A stretch of 64,000 nt of DNA from Tenacibaculum ovolyticum DSM 18103 (GTDB lineage: Bacteria; Bacteroidota; Bacteroidia; Flavobacteriales; Flavobacteriaceae), in assembly GCF_000430545.1 (NCBI RefSeq), contig NZ_AUMF01000013.1:1-64000 (forward strand). The letters run 5' to 3'. A program made the translations under genes and the position numbers. This document shows, piece after piece, positions 24,368-34,112 of this stretch (the first letter of the stretch is position 1; each line of letters begins with the position of its first letter). The notes under the pieces are model-generated. The model made no database searches. It saw nothing but the letters and a program-made list of their open reading frames with translations, and was not told where the DNA came from.

Positions 24368-25810
24368 ATGCAACCACTATATATACTACTACTTATTCTT
24401 GCCTATTTTGGTGTATTAATTCTTATTTCTTACATCACTGGTAAATCAGCAAACAACAACACCTTTTTTAAAGCTGACAACTCTTCTCCTTGGTATTTAG
24501 TTGCCTTTGGTATGATTGGCGCTTCATTATCTGGAGTTACCTTTATTTCGGTGCCTGGTTGGGTAGAAGGGCAACAGATGAGCTACATGCAAATGGTGTT
24601 GGGTTATGTTGTTGGATATGCAGTAATCGGATTAATTTTACTGCCTCTTTACTATCGATTAAACCTTACATCAATTTATACTTACTTAGAAGATCGTTTT
24701 GGTAGATTTTCGTATAAAACCGGAGCTGCTTTCTTTTTATTATCTAGAACTATAGGAGCTGCTTTTCGTTTATTTTTAGTTGCCAATGTGTTACAATTAA
24801 TACTGTTTGATGCATACGGAATTCCGTTTTGGGCAACCGTTACCATCACTATTCTTTTAATATGGTTATATACTTTTAAAGGTGGTATAAAAACAATTGT
24901 TTGGACAGATACTTTGCAAACTTTATTTATGTTAATTGCAGTTGGTGTATGTATTGTTATGATTAAAGATGAAATGCAAATTGATAGCTTGTTTTCTTAT
25001 ATATCAGATAATAAACTATCTAAAATATTCTTTTTTGAGGATTGGAAAGCTGGGAATTATTTTTGGAATCGATTCTTATCTGGAGCATTTATAGCCATTG
25101 TAATGACTGGTTTAGATCAAGATATGATGCAAAAAAACTTAACTTGTCGTAATTTAAAAGACGCTCAAAAAAACATGTTTTGGTTTACTATTGTTTTAGT
25201 AATCGTAAACTTCTTCTTTTTAGCCTTAGGTATTTTATTAACCGATTACGCTACTATAAATGGTATTGCTGCTCACAAAGATCAACTATTTCCTATGATA
25301 GCTATGAGTGGTAATTTAGGATTGGTTACTTCATTATTTTTCTTATTAGGTTTAATTGCAGCAGCATACTCAAGCGCTGATAGTGCTTTAACGTCATTAA
25401 CAACTTCGTTTAGTATTGATATTTTAGAAATTGACAAGAAAGAAGATGATCAAGAAAAAGAGAAGATTCGTAAGAAAATACATATTCTATTTTCATTCGT
25501 ACTAATAGCTACTATTTTAGTTTTTAAATATTTTATTGCAGATGCCAGTGTAATTGCTAAAATATTTCAATTTGCAGGTTACACCTATGGTCCTTTATTA
25601 GGTTTATATGCCTTCGGATTGTTTACCAAATTTAAAGTTAAAGATAATTTAGTTCCGATAATTTGCATAATCTCTCCTATTTTCACCTACTTAATAAGTC
25701 TTTTTAGTAAAACGCAATTAAATTTCGATTTTGGATTCTTTGTTTTGGTTCTTAACGGACTACTTACTTTCTTAGGGTTATTAGCTATAAAACAACATAA
25801 AAATGCCTAA
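24368..25810 (+). CDS. Sodium:solute symporter (SSS family)
   Basis: A 480-aa integral membrane protein with about 13 hydrophobic helices. Family features include GASLSGVTFISVPGWVEGQ (about 54-72), LTSIYTYLEDRFGRFSYKTG and LIAAAYSSADSALTSLTTSF (near 335-354, the Na+ site region of SSS proteins). It takes up an organic solute with Na+. The substrate is unclear; the small basic protein and cupin gene that follow overlap or abut it and give no clue. Confidence 0.88.
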   Translation: MQPLYILLLILAYFGVLILISYITGKSANNNTFFKADNSSPWYLVAFGMIGASLSGVTFISVPGWVEGQQMSYMQMVLGYVVGYAVIGLILLPLYYRLNLTSIYTYLEDRFGRFSYKTGAAFFLLSRTIGAAFRLFLVANVLQLILFDAYGIPFWATVTITILLIWLYTFKGGIKTIVWTDTLQTLFMLIAVGVCIVMIKDEMQIDSLFSYISDNKLSKIFFFEDWKAGNYFWNRFLSGAFIAIVMTGLDQDMMQKNLTCRNLKDAQKNMFWFTIVLVIVNFFFLALGILLTDYATINGIAAHKDQLFPMIAMSGNLGLVTSLFFLLGLIAAAYSSADSALTSLTTSFSIDILEIDKKEDDQEKEKIRKKIHILFSFVLIATILVFKYFIADASVIAKIFQFAGYTYGPLLGLYAFGLFTKFKVKDNLVPIICIISPIFTYLISLFSKTQLNFDFGFFVLVLNGLLTFLGLLAIKQHKNA

Positions 25811-25976
25811 AAAAGGAAAAGCAAAAAACACTGCTAATAAAGCGAAGCATACTCGTTTAATGAAACAGAAAGAAAACAAGGTAAAACTTGAAAAACAACA
25901 AAACAAAGAGCGTTTAAAAGCGCTTGTTAAAAAAATGAATGAACAAAAAGAAAATGACAGTACAAGCAATAATTAA
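25803..25976 (+). CDS. Small highly basic protein
   Basis: A 57-aa protein, MPKKGKAKNTANKAKHTRL onward, with about one third Lys/Arg and a predicted single helix (KQKENKVKLEKQQNKERL). Its ATG overlaps the stop of the symporter gene by 8 bp, and its end overlaps the cupin gene, so it is translationally coupled. Similar short basic proteins occur beside transporters in related genomes (recollection). It may bind nucleic acid or ribosomes; function is unknown. Confidence 0.65.
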   Translation: MPKKGKAKNTANKAKHTRLMKQKENKVKLEKQQNKERLKALVKKMNEQKENDSTSNN

Positions 25977-26454
25977 TAAATTCGATTTAATAGAACATCC
26001 TGAAGGCGGTTTTTATAAAGAAACTTATAGAAGTGAGGGAATCATTGAAAATGAAAACTTAACTCCTAATTTTGAAGGAAATAGAAACTACAGTACTTCT
26101 ATTTACTTTTTATTAACTTCTGATAAATTTTCTGCTTTTCATAAAATAAACCAAGACGAGATTTGGCATTTTTATAATGGTAGTACTTTAAAACTACATA
26201 TGATTTCGCCAAACGGAGACTATTCTTTTGTTCTTATTGGTAACGACATAGAAAACAATGAAATTCCACAATTTGTAGTACCTGCAACTTATTGGTTTGC
26301 TGCGGAAATTATAAAAGAGAATTCTTATGCCTTTACGGGTTGCACCGTAGCTCCGGGTTTTGATTTTAAGGATTTTGTATTACCTAAAAGAAAAGAATTA
26401 ATAGCTCTTTTCCCTCAACATACAGCAATTATTACAAAACTTACACATCATTAA
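25954..26454 (+). CDS. Cupin domain protein (DUF985 type)
   Basis: A 166-aa cupin of the DUF985/YML079w type: IEHPEGGFYKETYRSEG at the start, YFLLTSDKFSAFHKINQDEI, WHFYNGSTLKLHMISPNG and GCTVAPGFDFKDFVLP. The conserved His, Glu and Trp of the barrel are retained. These proteins bind sugar-like ligands or act as isomerases or epimerases; substrate unknown. ATG at 25954 (MTVQAIINKFD) matches relatives; a frame five residues longer runs into the small basic gene. Confidence 0.82.
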   Translation: MTVQAIINKFDLIEHPEGGFYKETYRSEGIIENENLTPNFEGNRNYSTSIYFLLTSDKFSAFHKINQDEIWHFYNGSTLKLHMISPNGDYSFVLIGNDIENNEIPQFVVPATYWFAAEIIKENSYAFTGCTVAPGFDFKDFVLPKRKELIALFPQHTAIITKLTHH

Positions 26455-26525
26455 GTTTTTATACCAATCTTTTACTGTCATTAAAAATTTAGTGTGTAAA
26501 AGGCATCAGTAATTAATCAAAATTA

Positions 26526-27377
26526 ATGGAGTATTTTAACAAAATAGAATGGAGTTTCCTTTGGAATATTATTAAAGATATTGTGCTACCTCACACAGGT
26601 ACCTTAATTTTTAACACCACTATCTTTTTACTTCTTGGCTTCTTTTTATCGCTTTTTTACATTATCGCTCTACAAAAAAAGAAGGTTTTAAAAAGAAAAC
26701 CAAAATATTATAATTGGGCAGTAAAGCTTTACATCCCTATACTGATAATTAGTTTTCTATTTATTTTTGGGCATATTGGTTTTATTACTGGCATATACAA
26801 GGTTTTGAAAAAAGAAAATAAAACTATCACATCTAGCATTTATAATAGTCTTCTTAAACTATCTTTTGAATCAGAAAAAAGTAAAAATGATTTTATTCTT
26901 AAATTACAGCAATCAGCAATAGAAGCCAAAGATGATTCCAATGCCCTTATAGAATCTTTAAAAATAACAACAACAGCATATAACACAGGATATTCTGTTA
27001 TCGATGATAATAAAAACAAAATAGCTGCCTTTCTAATTGATAAATATGGAAATGATATTTATAAAATAGCGATCTACGGAATGCTTAATCTCGCTGAGTC
27101 AAAAACTCATGTTACTATTAATAAGTCATTGTCATATGAGGAATTTAGCACAGGAATGGATTTCTTATTAAATGTAGGATATAAAGACATTGAACAAGGA
27201 ATAAAAGATAAATTAATAAAATGGTTTGATTATTTACTATACGACCAATATAAATCTTTGGTTTTGTTTCAGTTAATTTTACTACTCATTATTATCTGTC
27301 TGCCACTAATCGAATTTTTTATTTATAAAAAATGGGTAGCGCCAAAATATTCTAACCAACGTATCGAAAAGGAATAA
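26526..27377 (+). CDS. Membrane protein of unknown function
   Basis: A 283-aa protein not recognised as a known family. There are three clear hydrophobic helices: about 27-48 (TLIFNTTIFLLLGFFLSLFY), about 66-90 (LYIPILIISFLFIFGHIGFI) and about 247-268 (SLVLFQLILLLIIICLPLIEF). A soluble helical region rich in Lys, Ser and Asn lies between about 92 and 240. ATG start; single gene with no close partner. The following 550 bp are poor in genes. Confidence 0.6.
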   Translation: MEYFNKIEWSFLWNIIKDIVLPHTGTLIFNTTIFLLLGFFLSLFYIIALQKKKVLKRKPKYYNWAVKLYIPILIISFLFIFGHIGFITGIYKVLKKENKTITSSIYNSLLKLSFESEKSKNDFILKLQQSAIEAKDDSNALIESLKITTTAYNTGYSVIDDNKNKIAAFLIDKYGNDIYKIAIYGMLNLAESKTHVTINKSLSYEEFSTGMDFLLNVGYKDIEQGIKDKLIKWFDYLLYDQYKSLVLFQLILLLIIICLPLIEFFIYKKWVAPKYSNQRIEKE

Positions 27378-27434
27378 CTTCGCTAGCTTCATTATAAAAA
27401 AAAATAAAAACAGCAGTCATAAAGTTCAACAAAA

Positions 27435-27631
27435 ATGAAAGATCAAATAAAAAACATTTTACTAGATATCTTGCATTTAATGATACTGAAATAGATAATA
27501 TATTCTCGAAATTAACACTTCAATTTTTTAATAAAAAGAGTTTATGCTTAAAGAAAGGCAAATTTTCAGCGATTAAACTAATGATAGTGTTCCTCCGATT
27601 TACATCTGCTAATTACAATGTAACCGTATAA
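27435..27631 (+). pseudogene. Possible remnant of a Crp/Fnr-type regulator N-terminus
   Basis: Starting at ATG 27435 the frame reads MKDQIKNILLDIL, then hits a stop. One missing base later, a second frame gives NDTEIDNIFSKLTLQFFN, then KKSLCLKKGKFS, and stops at 27629. The order (short helix, acidic NDTEID, beta-strand, LKKG) is that of the start of a cyclic-nucleotide-binding regulator domain. The rest is gone. This is suggestive only. Confidence 0.35.
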
Positions 27632-27643
27632 AAAAAAAGGATA

Positions 27644-27685
27644 GGCAAAGAAAGTACAATAACTAGTGCTTTCTTTTGCCTTTTA
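27644..27685 (+). terminator. Terminator-like hairpin
   Basis: GGCAAAGAAAGTAC (near 27646-27659) pairs with GTGCTTTC plus TTTTGCC (near 27668-27682), with one bulge. It ends the decayed region after 27631. From 27686 to about 27890 nothing else is evident. Confidence 0.5.
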
Positions 27686-27891
27686 CAAAAAACACAATAC
27701 TAATTTCATTGCCTTCTGTAGCCTTTATCTATCAAACAAAACAACCTTTTTTAGCCATAAAGCATTAAAACTAATCACCAGTTCTTACTCCAAATTTAAC
27801 TTCTTTATTATCCCTTGTTATTTAACAAATGAATACTTTGCCTACTAAATTTCAGAAATTAAAATTAAAAAATAAATATTTTACATATATT

Positions 27892-27905
27892 CGTAACTAG
27901 TTACG
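27892..27905. promoter_or_regulatory. 14-bp palindrome, probable MarR operator
   Basis: CGTAACTAGTTACG is a perfect palindrome 20 bp before the start codon of the MarR-GNAT gene. MarR proteins usually bind such compact palindromes in their own promoter. Confidence 0.65.
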
Positions 27906-27925
27906 TATTTAAAAACATATTTAAA

Positions 27926-28879
27926 ATGGATTTTGATAAAATTGGTGAAATGGCAATAGGAAGTAGATTAAGAGCTTTAAGTGATAAAGTTACAGGAGAT
28001 GCTGAAAATATATATACCCTTTATGATATAGCACTTAAACCTAAATGGTTTCCTGTTTTTTATTTTTTATCTAATCAAAATGAAGCAAAATCAATTACTT
28101 CAATAGCGAATGAAATCGGGCATTCACACCCATCTGTCATTAAAATTATCCGAGAAATGTCAAAAGAAGGATTAGTCATAGAAGAAAAAGATAAATCTGA
28201 TCGTCGAATAAACAATATTCTTTTAACCCAAAAAGGATCAGAAATATCAGCAAAAATACAAGAACAATATATCGACGTTGAAAACGCAATAAAAAACACA
28301 CTAGAGCTAACGACCCACAATCTTTGGTTAGCTATTCAGGAATTTGAATATCTATTAAAAGAAAAGACTCTTTTTACAAGAGTTCTTGAACAAAAAAAAA
28401 CAAGAGAATCTACAACCATTGAAATTCTAGACTATTTACCAGAACATCTTACAGCTTTTCAAGAACTTAACGAAGAATGGATTACTAAATATTTTAAATT
28501 AGAAGATGCAGACAGAAAAGCATTAGGCAATCCTAAAGAATATATTTTGGATAACGGAGGGAAAATAATCGTTGCTATTCAAAATGAAGTTATTCTAGGG
28601 GTTTGTGCCTTACTAAAAATGCAAGATAGTAAATATGATTATGAGCTTGCTAAAATGGCAGTTTCTCCAAAAGCTCAAGGCAAAGGTGTTGGTTACCTAC
28701 TAGGCAAAAATATAATTGAAAAAGCAAAAAAATTAAACGCTTCATATATATACCTAGAGAGTAATACAATCTTAAAACCTGCTATTTCATTATATAAAAA
28801 ACTGGAATTTAAAAAAGTTATTGGTCATTACACACCATACGAAAGATGCAATATTCAAATGGAATTAAAACTAAAGTAA
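27926..28879 (+). CDS. MarR-type regulator fused to GNAT acetyltransferase
   Basis: A 317-aa fusion. Residues about 30-150 are a MarR winged helix (NEIGHSHPSVIKIIREMSKEG as recognition region, then KSDRRINNILLTQKG as wing). Residues about 165-317 are a GNAT acetyltransferase with the acetyl-CoA loop KAQGKGVGYLLGKNII (about 252-267) and the end motif KKLEFKKVIGHYTPYER. Such fusions are known; they may couple acetylation of a small molecule to self-regulation. The palindrome at 27892 is the likely operator. ATG start. Confidence 0.87.
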   Translation: MDFDKIGEMAIGSRLRALSDKVTGDAENIYTLYDIALKPKWFPVFYFLSNQNEAKSITSIANEIGHSHPSVIKIIREMSKEGLVIEEKDKSDRRINNILLTQKGSEISAKIQEQYIDVENAIKNTLELTTHNLWLAIQEFEYLLKEKTLFTRVLEQKKTRESTTIEILDYLPEHLTAFQELNEEWITKYFKLEDADRKALGNPKEYILDNGGKIIVAIQNEVILGVCALLKMQDSKYDYELAKMAVSPKAQGKGVGYLLGKNIIEKAKKLNASYIYLESNTILKPAISLYKKLEFKKVIGHYTPYERCNIQMELKLK

Positions 28880-29339
28880 TTATGACGCTCAAAAGGCAAG
28901 TTATTTAGTTGACTGAATCTAAATATTATTTCTATTTACACTAGTTTTTGAGACAGACCGTTAAATCATTTATTAATGTTTCATTAACTAACCAATTCTG
29001 ATGTATTAAAATTAATAAATAAAGTACAAATCGAGAGTTTTTTTCGAAGGAATTAAACAAAGAAAATTAAATCTATATTAAAAATATTACTTTATAAAGT
29101 TTTTGAGTTTATTTATAATCATAGTATATTTTAGCAACACAAAAAAACTGTGATCATACTGCCTTGTTAATTTATTATCATTCGATTATAAGCTTAAAAA
29201 CGAACATTTATATACAAGAATTACAGTAAAAAGGCAATCAAATTATCAAATAAAGAAAGATTACTCTTATCTTTAAGTTCTAAAATATCAAACAGGTTGA
29301 CTTAATTTAATTTTTACCTGTAACAATATATTACGTAAA
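28880..29339. other. 460-bp stretch without a supported gene
   Basis: AT-rich with many stops in all frames. Short phrases such as IESFF near 29030 and FEFIYNHS near 29100 faintly recall the end of an IS3-type transposase, but no frame is open and no inverted ends were found. I see nothing firm here. Confidence 0.4.
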
Positions 29340-29903
29340 ATGATTCCAGAATTTCAAAAGAAAAACAAACTTCTCTTATTACTAACAATTAGTTATTTAT
29401 TAAATTCTTGTAACAATACTACTGAAAAAACAATTGATAAAACCAGTAATCTATTACCAAACGGAAAACGTTTAATTATCGAAAAAACAAATAAGGAAAC
29501 CACATCTATAGGTATTTTTAGTAAACATAATTACGGAACATCACATCATTTTTCTTATAAAGTATCAATAAAACCAGGAGATATTAATTGGAATGGCGGA
29601 ACAGCAGAACCAAAACAACTTGTTTTTAAGAATGATACAACCTACATACGTTATCTTAAAAAAAAGCGAATAAATACAAAATATCTTGATTCATTAGATG
29701 GTACTGTTAAGTATAAACACAAATCAGAAATACACGCTTTTTTTCAAAAACATATAGATAATCGTTATTTTTTCAACCTTTTAGGTGATGATTATTGGAT
29801 AGATATTTCATTAAATAATTACGAAGCTGTTAAAAAACGGGGTAATGAATATATTATACCTAATGATAATGAATATTCTTTAGATTCGGTTATCAAATAC
29901 TAA
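29340..29903 (+). CDS. Putative lipoprotein of unknown function
   Basis: A 187-aa protein with a hydrophobic N-terminus ending in a lipobox-like LLNSC (Cys about residue 24), so it is probably a lipoprotein. The mature part is mainly beta (SKHNYGTSHHFSYKVSIK, PGDINWNGG) and charged. No family recognised. ATG start at 29340. It lies 82 bp before the phospholipase D gene on the same strand and may be co-expressed. Confidence 0.6.
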   Translation: MIPEFQKKNKLLLLLTISYLLNSCNNTTEKTIDKTSNLLPNGKRLIIEKTNKETTSIGIFSKHNYGTSHHFSYKVSIKPGDINWNGGTAEPKQLVFKNDTTYIRYLKKKRINTKYLDSLDGTVKYKHKSEIHAFFQKHIDNRYFFNLLGDDYWIDISLNNYEAVKKRGNEYIIPNDNEYSLDSVIKY

Positions 29904-29985
29904 ATCTAATATATAATCTAAATTATTTTTGTGTAATATATGTTGTTGTTTTTTAATACTTTTATAAAAAAATAGCGATTAAAAG

Positions 29986-31533
29986 ATGATTCAATTTAAA
30001 GATTTTTTTAGATTAAGGTATTATTATATCATTACTATACTTTTATTTACAGCTTGTAGTCAAGCAAAAAAAACAACACCTAAAACTAACTTTTGCTCGA
30101 ATATTCATCGAGATGAAAGTATTACTCTTTCTAAAGAATTAAAGGAGTTTGAAAAGCTTATGCAAACAAAAACGGGTGTATATATTTTAGAAGACGGTAG
30201 CGGATCTATGGTTGCTAGAGCATGGTTAACTGAATATGCTGAAAAAAGTATAGATATTCAATACTTTATTTTCTCAACCGATAATGTAGGACTTATTGCT
30301 TGTGATTACTTAATAAAAGCTGCTGATCGTGGGGTTAAAATAAGAATCATTGTTGATGACATTATGGTTGATTCTGACATTCAAGACATATTAACCTTTA
30401 ATTCTCATAAAAATATCACAGTAAAAGTATATAATCCAGGTGTGAATTTAGGAAAGAATATTTTTGACAAGGTTCATAAATTTGCAACAGATTTTAGGTC
30501 TGCAAATCAACGTATGCATAATAAAACATTTGTAGTTGACGGTAAGGTTGTAATTACAGGTGGTCGTAATATTGCTGATGAATATTTTGATTATGATCAT
30601 GAATACAATTTTAGAGATCGTGATATTTTATTAATAGGTAAAGAATCAGAAAAAGTCAATAAATCATTTGAACAATTTTGGAATAGCCCTTTAAGTAAAA
30701 AGGTTACTAACATAATAGAAGAAAAACCTAAAAATGTTTTATTGAAAGATAGATTCGACAACTTACATGAGTATGCCTGTAACCCAGCTAATTTTTGGCC
30801 ACAAATAAGAAAAAGGATAAAAAATTTACCTGCTACGTTTGCTGATATTAAAAATTCAGGAAAATTAACATGGTTAGATGATGTAAAATTTATTTCTGAT
30901 AATCCTGGTAAAAATGATGGAAAACATGGTTTAGGAGGTGGTGGAATCTCTACAACGGCTTTAATTGATTTAGTTAAAAAAGCCAAATCAACTATAGATA
31001 TACAAACACCCTATTTAATTACCACTAAATTAGCTCAGAACCTATTTAAAGAAGCTGTAGATAGAGGTGTGAAAATTAGAATTCTTACTAATAGTTTGGC
31101 TTCAACAGATAATGTAGAAGCTTTTAGCAGTTATCAAACAGATAGAGAAAAACTACTAAAAAGTGGTGTTCGAATATTTGAATTCCGTCCAGACGCTGCA
31201 GAACGCACAAAAATAATGACGGGTGAGTTACAAGAAAAACTAGATCACAAACCTACATTTGGTCTTCATGCAAAGTCTATGGTTATCGATGAACAAACAA
31301 CCGTTATTGGTACATTTAATTTAGATCCTAGGAGTGCTAATTTAAATACTGAATGTATTGTTGTAGTAAATTCTAGTAAAGTTTCTAAAGGTGTACTAAA
31401 AGGCATGGAAATAGAGTTTAAACCTGAAAATTCATGGGAAACAACTTTAAATTTTAATCCAGACGCTGAAGTGAATAAATATAAACGTTTAAAAACCTGG
31501 ACAAGAAAAATACTTCCTAAAGAAATATTATAA
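29986..31533 (+). CDS. Phospholipase D / cardiolipin-synthase-like lipoprotein
   Basis: A 515-aa lipoprotein (lipobox LFTACSQ, Cys about 24) of the PLD superfamily. Two HKD motifs are complete: HNKTFVVDGKVVITGGRN (about 178-195) and LHAKSMVIDEQTTVIGTFN (about 426-444, followed by LDPRSANLNTE). A pair of such motifs forms one active site that cleaves or transfers phosphodiester head groups. The C-terminus ends in a short basic region. Its periplasmic or outer-membrane lipoprotein location suggests lipid remodelling or an attack on foreign lipids; the substrate is unknown. Confidence 0.88.
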   Translation: MIQFKDFFRLRYYYIITILLFTACSQAKKTTPKTNFCSNIHRDESITLSKELKEFEKLMQTKTGVYILEDGSGSMVARAWLTEYAEKSIDIQYFIFSTDNVGLIACDYLIKAADRGVKIRIIVDDIMVDSDIQDILTFNSHKNITVKVYNPGVNLGKNIFDKVHKFATDFRSANQRMHNKTFVVDGKVVITGGRNIADEYFDYDHEYNFRDRDILLIGKESEKVNKSFEQFWNSPLSKKVTNIIEEKPKNVLLKDRFDNLHEYACNPANFWPQIRKRIKNLPATFADIKNSGKLTWLDDVKFISDNPGKNDGKHGLGGGGISTTALIDLVKKAKSTIDIQTPYLITTKLAQNLFKEAVDRGVKIRILTNSLASTDNVEAFSSYQTDREKLLKSGVRIFEFRPDAAERTKIMTGELQEKLDHKPTFGLHAKSMVIDEQTTVIGTFNLDPRSANLNTECIVVVNSSKVSKGVLKGMEIEFKPENSWETTLNFNPDAEVNKYKRLKTWTRKILPKEIL

Positions 31534-31881
31534 TACCAGTTCTTGTTTGAAATCACTGTGAAATAAAATGATATTTTTTCTTTCTATGCATAATAAAACT
31601 AAAGAATATCCTTACTATCTATGGTTTCTTTTTATTCTAAAATAGAAAGGGAAAACTGGTGCTTTATTACGATTATTTTAAATTAGAAATGGCATAGCAT
31701 ACAGAACAAGTTATAAACATAAAGAATTTCTATTATTGCTTATTATACACCTATTCTTACAAAGAATAACCACATTAAAACACAACTAAAAACCTATAGA
31801 CATTAATTTCACCTAAAATTAAAGCATAAAAAAACCGAACGGATGTCGTTCGGTTTCTTTATTTTATAATTTAGATAATTA
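31534..31881. other. 348-bp intergenic with palindromic remnant and terminator
   Basis: ACCAGTT (31535-31541) and AACTGGT (31654-31660) flank about 110 bp with further inverted A/T-rich segments, a possible small palindromic repeat remnant. AAACCGAAC (31832-31840) with GTTCGGTTT (31848-31856) is a clear intrinsic terminator serving the foldase gene on minus. No gene is seen. Confidence 0.55.
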
Positions 31882-33999
31882 TTAAATTCCGTAAAAAGAT
31901 TTCATATTATCTTCAATATTTGAAGCTTTTTTAACAGCCTCATACATTTGATATGTTTTATTTTTTCTTTCGTTTACTAAACGTTTTCTAAAGCTATCAT
32001 AATTAGGTAAAGCTGTTGGTAATTCTTTTGATGATACTTCAAAAGCAAATACTCCTTTATCTCCTACAACATTTTTAACTACAGCTTTTTCTTTTGAATT
32101 TAACATTGCTCCGATTACTTTCGGCTCGTTACCAACACCAGATAATAAAGGTGAATTTAAATTAACTGCTGCTGCATTTCTTACTGTTTGGCTTACTGAT
32201 TTTGCTATTTCTGCTAAAGTAGCACCGCTAATTTTAGCTTCAATCATTTTAGCTTTCTTTTCGTTCACTAAAATAGGTCGAACTCCTGCTACTGCTTTTT
32301 CAACTGGCATTAAACCTTTTTCAGTTTTACCTGTTAAAACAGCTACAACATATCCTCCTTCAACATCAAAACGCTTAGAAGCTCCTTTGTTTATATCTTT
32401 ACCAAAAGACCAAGTAATAATTTCTCTTTCTTTACCAATACCTGGCACTGTTTCATCTAACGATTTTAAACCTATTGCAGGTTGAGAAGTTAATTTTTCA
32501 TCTTTTACTACTGCATCAAAACTCTTACCATTTGCTAAAGCTAAAGCAAATGTTTCAGCATTTTGAAACACTGTATTTTCTGTTGCTTCTGAAGCTTCTA
32601 TCTTACGACCAAATGTTACTAATTTTACAACTGGTTGAAAATTCTTTTGGTCTTCAATTTTAATAACATGAAATCCGAATTGAGTTTTAACAACTCCTAA
32701 ATCTCCTTTTTTACCTTCAAATACAAAATCTCTAAATGCAGGTACCATTCTATTATAACCAAACCAGTCGTAAAAACCTTCTTTTTCAACAGATCCTTTA
32801 TCTGAAGAAAATTCTTTTACTAGTGCTGCAAATTTAGAATTATCAGCTTTTAAAACAGTTAATAAACTATCAGCAGTACTTTTTGCTTCAGCTTCAGTTT
32901 GAGTCACTGTAGCAGTCGCACTAGATGCTCCTAAGAAAGGAATTAAAATGTGGCGTGATTGAGCCGAGTCTGGTAACTGACTAACCTCAGTAATTTTAGA
33001 TAACTTAAATTGATCAGCATCCTTATAAGGTCCGAAAACATCACCTTCTTTACCACTAAATATTTCTTCAGCAATTACCTGTGGTACTTGCGATTTAAAT
33101 TTAATGCTTTGATCTAAAGCAACATCAGAATCATTTTCTCCTAAAAACTCAGCATAATCCGTTGCATTTTTTAATCCTTTTACCGATACATTACCAGAAG
33201 TAACAGAATCTTCAATTAATTTTGCAACTTCAGCTTTAATTGCCATTTCATCTTCAATAGTTGCCTTAATATCAAACTTTACAAAGTTAATATCTCTTGA
33301 TGCTTCTACTTGAAAATCTTGTTTGTGATTATTAATGTAATTTTTAACATCACTATTTTTTATCACAACAGCGCTATCTGCTATTGATGTGTATGGTACG
33401 TATACAAATTTAGCATTTACTTTCGTATTCTCATTTAAATACTGTGCTTCACCTTCTTTTAAAGAAGCTCCTAAACCAGACGCTACTAAATTATCATAGG
33501 TAGTTTTTTCTATATTATTCTTTAACGAATTCATATAGTTTTGCCAAGCCTTCCATTCTTCTCCATTTACTTCTTTAATAGTAGCTAAATGTGCTTTAAG
33601 CTTATTTTTATCGAAAAGACCAGAAGATTGAAATCTTGCATCACCTTGTAAAGATGGAGATTCATATAACGCATTCATAATATCAGCGTCACCTACAGTG
33701 ATCCCAGATTCTTCTAATTGCGTTTTATAAATTCTCTGCCTAATTAAATTGTTCCAAACAGTTTTTGCTGCTTGCATTTCAGAAACACTACTACCTGTTT
33801 GTGCTTTATACGCGTCTAAAGCTTCAGCAAATTCTTGACGAGAGATTGTTTCTCCGTTTACTTCACCAATTTCATTTACTTTACTTGCACTAAAAAAATC
33901 TGATATTGTAGAAGGGTCTAATACAAAAGCAAAAAGTGCTAAACCAATTACAAGAATTAAGAACATTGAACGTTCTCTAATCTTCGATAAAATTGCCAT
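31882..33999 (-). CDS. PpiD/SurA-like peptidyl-prolyl isomerase, membrane anchored
   Basis: A 705-aa envelope foldase. It has one N-terminal transmembrane helix (SMFLILVIGLALFAFVLD, about 11-28), then a SurA-N type chaperone region (about 35-215). A parvulin PPIase domain runs from about 345 (SRHILIPFLGASSA) to about 450 (KKGDLGVVKTQFGFHVIKI), and a C-terminal chaperone part follows. It helps fold outer-membrane and exported proteins at the periplasmic face of the inner membrane. It is last in the minus-strand envelope cluster, with 113 bp after the CNNM gene, so it may have its own promoter. Confidence 0.88.
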   Translation of the reverse strand: MAILSKIRERSMFLILVIGLALFAFVLDPSTISDFFSASKVNEIGEVNGETISRQEFAEALDAYKAQTGSSVSEMQAAKTVWNNLIRQRIYKTQLEESGITVGDADIMNALYESPSLQGDARFQSSGLFDKNKLKAHLATIKEVNGEEWKAWQNYMNSLKNNIEKTTYDNLVASGLGASLKEGEAQYLNENTKVNAKFVYVPYTSIADSAVVIKNSDVKNYINNHKQDFQVEASRDINFVKFDIKATIEDEMAIKAEVAKLIEDSVTSGNVSVKGLKNATDYAEFLGENDSDVALDQSIKFKSQVPQVIAEEIFSGKEGDVFGPYKDADQFKLSKITEVSQLPDSAQSRHILIPFLGASSATATVTQTEAEAKSTADSLLTVLKADNSKFAALVKEFSSDKGSVEKEGFYDWFGYNRMVPAFRDFVFEGKKGDLGVVKTQFGFHVIKIEDQKNFQPVVKLVTFGRKIEASEATENTVFQNAETFALALANGKSFDAVVKDEKLTSQPAIGLKSLDETVPGIGKEREIITWSFGKDINKGASKRFDVEGGYVVAVLTGKTEKGLMPVEKAVAGVRPILVNEKKAKMIEAKISGATLAEIAKSVSQTVRNAAAVNLNSPLLSGVGNEPKVIGAMLNSKEKAVVKNVVGDKGVFAFEVSSKELPTALPNYDSFRKRLVNERKNKTYQMYEAVKKASNIEDNMKSFYGI

Positions 34000-34112
34000 A
34001 CGTTTTTTTATTTTATTAACAGTGTGCGAAAATACAATTTCACATTAAATAATGCAATATTTTTCAAGGCTGTTTTTAAGGTAATTTACTTTATTTTAGA
34101 ACAAAACGCGTT

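Noticed and set aside
27666..27848. Open frame of 60 codons in the intergenic region
   Set aside because: No recognisable domain, no start context and next to a decayed region; most likely chance.
28880..29339. IS3-transposase-like phrases (IESFF, FEFIYNHS)
   Set aside because: Stops in every frame and no inverted ends; the likeness is too short to call a remnant with confidence.
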